Assembly: GCF_020172085.1 (NCBI RefSeq)
Contig: NZ_JAIVAT010000003.1
Coordinates: forward strand, 1,364,001-1,428,000
Length of the DNA: 64,000 nt
Direction: 5' to 3'
Origin: Rossellomorea aquimaris
GTDB lineage: Bacteria; Bacillota; Bacilli; Bacillales; Bacillaceae_B
Below the pieces are notes generated by a model. That model was given only the letters and a program-made list of their open reading frames with translations, had not been told where the DNA came from and ran no database searches. Made by a program: the position numbers and the translations under genes. The stretch's first letter is position 1, and the number at the start of each line of letters is the position of its first letter. Of this stretch, positions 61,653-64,000 are shown piece by piece.

Positions 61653-63092
61653 ATGACTACTAAAATCAATTCAAAAGCCATCCTGATCACGTTCATGATC
61701 GGTGCATTTTTCGCTATTTTGAATGAAACTTTATTAAATATCGCATTAACAGAATTAATGGACGTATTTAAGGTGGATGCCCCTACGGTTCAATGGCTTG
61801 CCACTGGATTCATGCTCGTCATGGGTGTTTTGATGCCCATTTCCGCCCTGCTCATTCAATGGTTCACCACAAGGCAGATGTTCATAGGCGTCATGAGTGT
61901 CTTTCTTTTGGGAACAGTGATTGCAGCCTGCGCCTTGAATTTCCCTATGCTCCTCGCAGGTAGGATGATTCAAGCAGTTGGGACAGGATTACTGATTCCG
62001 ATCATTATGAACGCCCTGCTACTGATATACCGTCCGGAAGTCCGCGGAAAGATAATGGGTACATTCGGGTTGGTGATTATGTTCGCACCCGCCATTGGCC
62101 CGACGCTGTCCGGTGTGATCGTTGATTTTCTTGGATGGAGGTGGTTGTTCATCACGGTCATTCCATTCGCTGTATTTTCAATTCTATTCGCCTTCAGGTA
62201 CTTGCAAAATGTTGGCGAAGTGACAAGACCAGGAGTCGATATCTATTCAATCATCCTCTCTTCCATCGGGATTGGCGGGATTGTCTACGGATTCAGCGCA
62301 GCAGGTGAAGAAGAGGCAGGATTCTCATCGGTCAAAATCATCGCTATCCTAGCGATATCAGTGATAAGTGCAATTATCTTTGTGCTGCGTCAATTAAAGC
62401 TAAAGGAACCGCTCCTTGATGTCCGCGTCTTCCGGTTCAAAAGCTATACAAGGGGTGTCACGATTTTCGTCATCGTCATCATGGCTATGTTTGCTTCCGA
62501 AATCGTCATGCCGATGTACCTGCAGGGCCCACTCGGATATTCAGCAAAAACTGCCGGTTTATTGCTACTGCCGGGAGCACTGCTTAATGGTCTAATGTCT
62601 CCTACCATGGGCTCCCTATTCGATAAATACGGACCAAGAAAGCTTATTATTCCAGGAACATTCATATTGCTTGGTGTCATGATTTTCTTTAGTACCATTA
62701 ATCCATCCACACCCATCTGGCTATTTGTGATCGTGTATATGGTTCTAATGTTGTCAATCTCAGCTATCATGATGCCCGCCCAGACAAATGGGTTAAATGA
62801 GCTGCCGAAGCACCTCTACCCACATGGGACGGCCATCGCAAATACATTACAACCCGTAGCAGGGGCACTTGGGGTTTCCATTTTTGTCAGCATCATGACT
62901 CAAAGTCAAACCGGATATATTGAAAACCATTCCGGTACAGTAACCGAAAAGGTCGCCTTTGATGCCATGACCTATGGCGTTCATCACGCCTATTGGTTCG
63001 CACTGGGCCTGGCTGCACTTGCATTTACCATTTCATTGTTTATCAGAAAAGCAGTCGCCCCAGATTTTGATGAAAAAGGATCTGAAGGATAA
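61653..63092 (+). CDS. DHA2-family MFS drug transporter
   Basis: A 479-residue transporter with 14 hydrophobic helices, as in the DHA2 group (EmrB/LmrB/QacA). Motif A-type GRMIQAVGTGLLIP near residue 100 and the FAPAIGPTLSGVIVD motif C near 150 are visible. It likely exports drugs or lipophilic cations by proton antiport. GGAGG 7 nt before the ATG. It is 220 bp after swrC on the same strand, so it probably has its own promoter; the intervening segment has no gene. Confidence 0.83.
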   Translation: MTTKINSKAILITFMIGAFFAILNETLLNIALTELMDVFKVDAPTVQWLATGFMLVMGVLMPISALLIQWFTTRQMFIGVMSVFLLGTVIAACALNFPMLLAGRMIQAVGTGLLIPIIMNALLLIYRPEVRGKIMGTFGLVIMFAPAIGPTLSGVIVDFLGWRWLFITVIPFAVFSILFAFRYLQNVGEVTRPGVDIYSIILSSIGIGGIVYGFSAAGEEEAGFSSVKIIAILAISVISAIIFVLRQLKLKEPLLDVRVFRFKSYTRGVTIFVIVIMAMFASEIVMPMYLQGPLGYSAKTAGLLLLPGALLNGLMSPTMGSLFDKYGPRKLIIPGTFILLGVMIFFSTINPSTPIWLFVIVYMVLMLSISAIMMPAQTNGLNELPKHLYPHGTAIANTLQPVAGALGVSIFVSIMTQSQTGYIENHSGTVTEKVAFDAMTYGVHHAYWFALGLAALAFTISLFIRKAVAPDFDEKGSEG

Positions 63093-63108
63093 TACGATAC
63101 CTTTCTAT

Positions 63109-63150
63109 AAAACGAAAAGCTCTATACAAATTAGAGCTTTTCGTTTTTTT
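63109..63150 (+). terminator. Terminator of MFS gene
   Basis: AAAACGAAAAGCTCTA / TAGAGCTTTTCGTTTT, 16 bp with a 7-nt loop followed by T; 16 bp past the stop. Confidence 0.85.
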
Positions 63151-63236
63151 AGCATCTATCAATGAAGTGCTTTCACTGTACGTCCTTGTTTTTCAGGGGT
63201 AAAATAGTTTGATAGATAACAGGAGGAGGGTCTACT

Positions 63237-63731
63237 GTGGAAAAAGAAATTCAAATGATAGAAGATATTCGTTCCGAGCTACTGAACAGTGTGAAGGATT
63301 TAAGCGAAGAGCAACTAAATAAGAAAGTCGAAAAAGACCGATGGAACATCATGCAGGTGCTCGATCATTTGTATCTAATGGAAAAATCCTTAACAAAAGT
63401 GATTCAAATGACTTTGGAAAATGGAGAAGAACAATTGGTTGAGTCGAAGCCAATCCACTTTACTGTAGATCGAACGACTAAAGTGGACGCTCCGCCTTTC
63501 GTCACCCCTACTGACGAAAAACAGAGCCTGGAGCAGATGAAGGATAAATTGAAATCATCACGAAAAGATCTTCTTGCCTTCCTGGAATCTACAAATAAAG
63601 AAGCCTTAATGAAAAAGGCATATCCTCACCCCATCTTCGGTCAAATCCGATTAGATGAGTGGATTCCTTTTATCGGCTTTCATGAGAAGAGGCATATAGA
63701 GCAAATAGACGAGTTGAAAGCAAAAAGATAA
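63237..63731 (+). CDS. DinB-family protein (YuaE-like)
   Basis: A 164-residue four-helix protein of the DinB/YfiT-like fold. The metal-binding His residues are in VLDHLYLMEKSL near residue 43, and GFHEKRHIEQID near 147 (HxxxH). Substrate unknown; related enzymes use bacillithiol or other thiols in detoxification. GTG 63237 has GGAGGAGGG upstream. Confidence 0.82.
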   Translation: MEKEIQMIEDIRSELLNSVKDLSEEQLNKKVEKDRWNIMQVLDHLYLMEKSLTKVIQMTLENGEEQLVESKPIHFTVDRTTKVDAPPFVTPTDEKQSLEQMKDKLKSSRKDLLAFLESTNKEALMKKAYPHPIFGQIRLDEWIPFIGFHEKRHIEQIDELKAKR

Positions 63732-63735
63732 ATCC

Positions 63736-63779
63736 AATGAAAAGGATCTGTTCATCCAGTGAAACAGATCCTTTTCATT
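63736..63779. terminator. Terminator between DinB gene and ABC permease gene
   Basis: AATGAAAAGGATCTGTT / AACAGATCCTTTTCATT, 17 bp with a 10-nt loop; A and T tracts on each side fit use in both directions. Confidence 0.85.
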
Positions 63780-63861
63780 TATGATTCTTCTATTAACGTC
63801 GAGATGATTTCATCCTAAACAGATGTACGAAGGTTAAGCTTACATTATTCATAGTTATTCC

Positions 63862-64000
63862 TTACACCCTCAAATCCCGTTTATCATAAAGCACAAACGT
63901 TGCAAACCCCAAAGCCCCTATCAACACAATGGATATCCCTACGAACACGGTGTCCAATCCTCCACCGTACATGACATCTTTGGCCTCGAAATACTTAAAT
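63862..64000 (-). CDS. ABC-2-type permease C-terminal fragment (gene continues past window)
   Basis: On the minus strand the last 45 codons can be read, ending in TAA at 63862. A hydrophobic helix (VFVGISIVLIGALGFATFVL) is followed by YDKRDLRV, the typical end of ABC-2 permeases. The N-terminal part lies outside the window, so the partner ATPase and substrate are unknown. Confidence 0.55.
   Translation of the reverse strand, partial: FKYFEAKDVMYGGGLDTVFVGISIVLIGALGFATFVLYDKRDLRV

Noticed and set aside
1..64000. CRISPR arrays, tRNA, rRNA or transposons
   Set aside because: No direct-repeat/spacer arrays, tRNA-like cloverleaf or transposase motif was noticed; the scan was by eye.

Overview
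The window looks like chromosomal DNA of an endospore-forming Bacillaceae bacterium, probably a Bacillus or Rossellomorea-type relative; the genus is inferred. Supporting genes include a solitary SpoIIP, a CwlC-like cortex amidase without a signal peptide, two candidate sigma-K promoters, a SAM-I (S-box) riboswitch, the citA/citR and yerO/swrC pairs, TmrB, HelD, YdbC and YcsI. Shine-Dalgarno sites are strong (AAGGAGG type), TTG and GTG starts are common, and intrinsic terminators separate most units. I saw no rRNA, tRNA, CRISPR array, transposase or phage module.

Layout. 1-12 kb: a partial aldo-keto reductase, citA/citR divergent pair, a methyltransferase, GNAT, GIY-YIG nuclease, lipid kinase, a YhgE/Pip membrane protein, a V4R-like/STAS regulator and a CgoX/HemY-type oxidase. 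11.9-18.2 kb: an S-box riboswitch in front of an FbpA-like small protein, then SpoIIP, an amine oxidase, a DUF3892 protein, the amidase/SPOR/glucosaminidase fusion and a small candidate spore gene. 18.2-28.2 kb: metabolic enzymes, a TauE/SafE exporter with a divergent LysR regulator, an HTH protein with eight exact 28-residue repeats, and a TetR/SDR unit. 28-37.5 kb: many small accessory genes, three of them visibly broken (a frameshift, an in-frame stop and a 7-bp duplication), with tmrB in a tight operon, an ECF sigma factor with a C-terminal extension, a sigma-K-type Cys-rich protein and an orphan RsgA zinc domain. 37.6-49.5 kb: DUF421, a kinase, HelD, a possible small RNA, M48 peptidase, DUF1456, histidine kinase, HAD, signal peptidase, a ferritin-like/cupin fusion, and divergent dsdA/YcsI. 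49.6-57.1 kb: one gene for a 2515-residue protein with 23 tandem CarboxypepD_reg/CnaB-like repeats and a Cys-rich C-terminus. 57.3-64 kb: yerO/swrC with palindromic operators, a DHA2 transporter, a DinB protein and a partial ABC permease.

Connections. Several genes point to the spore surface and mother-cell lysis: the giant repeat protein, the Cys-rich protein, the amidase fusion, SpoIIP and the small gene at 17950. Others concern envelope stress and drug efflux (swrC, the MFS pump, tmrB, yhgE-like). A family of seven intergenic palindromes sharing the core GGGACGGACC punctuates the region from 15.7 to 49.5 kb.
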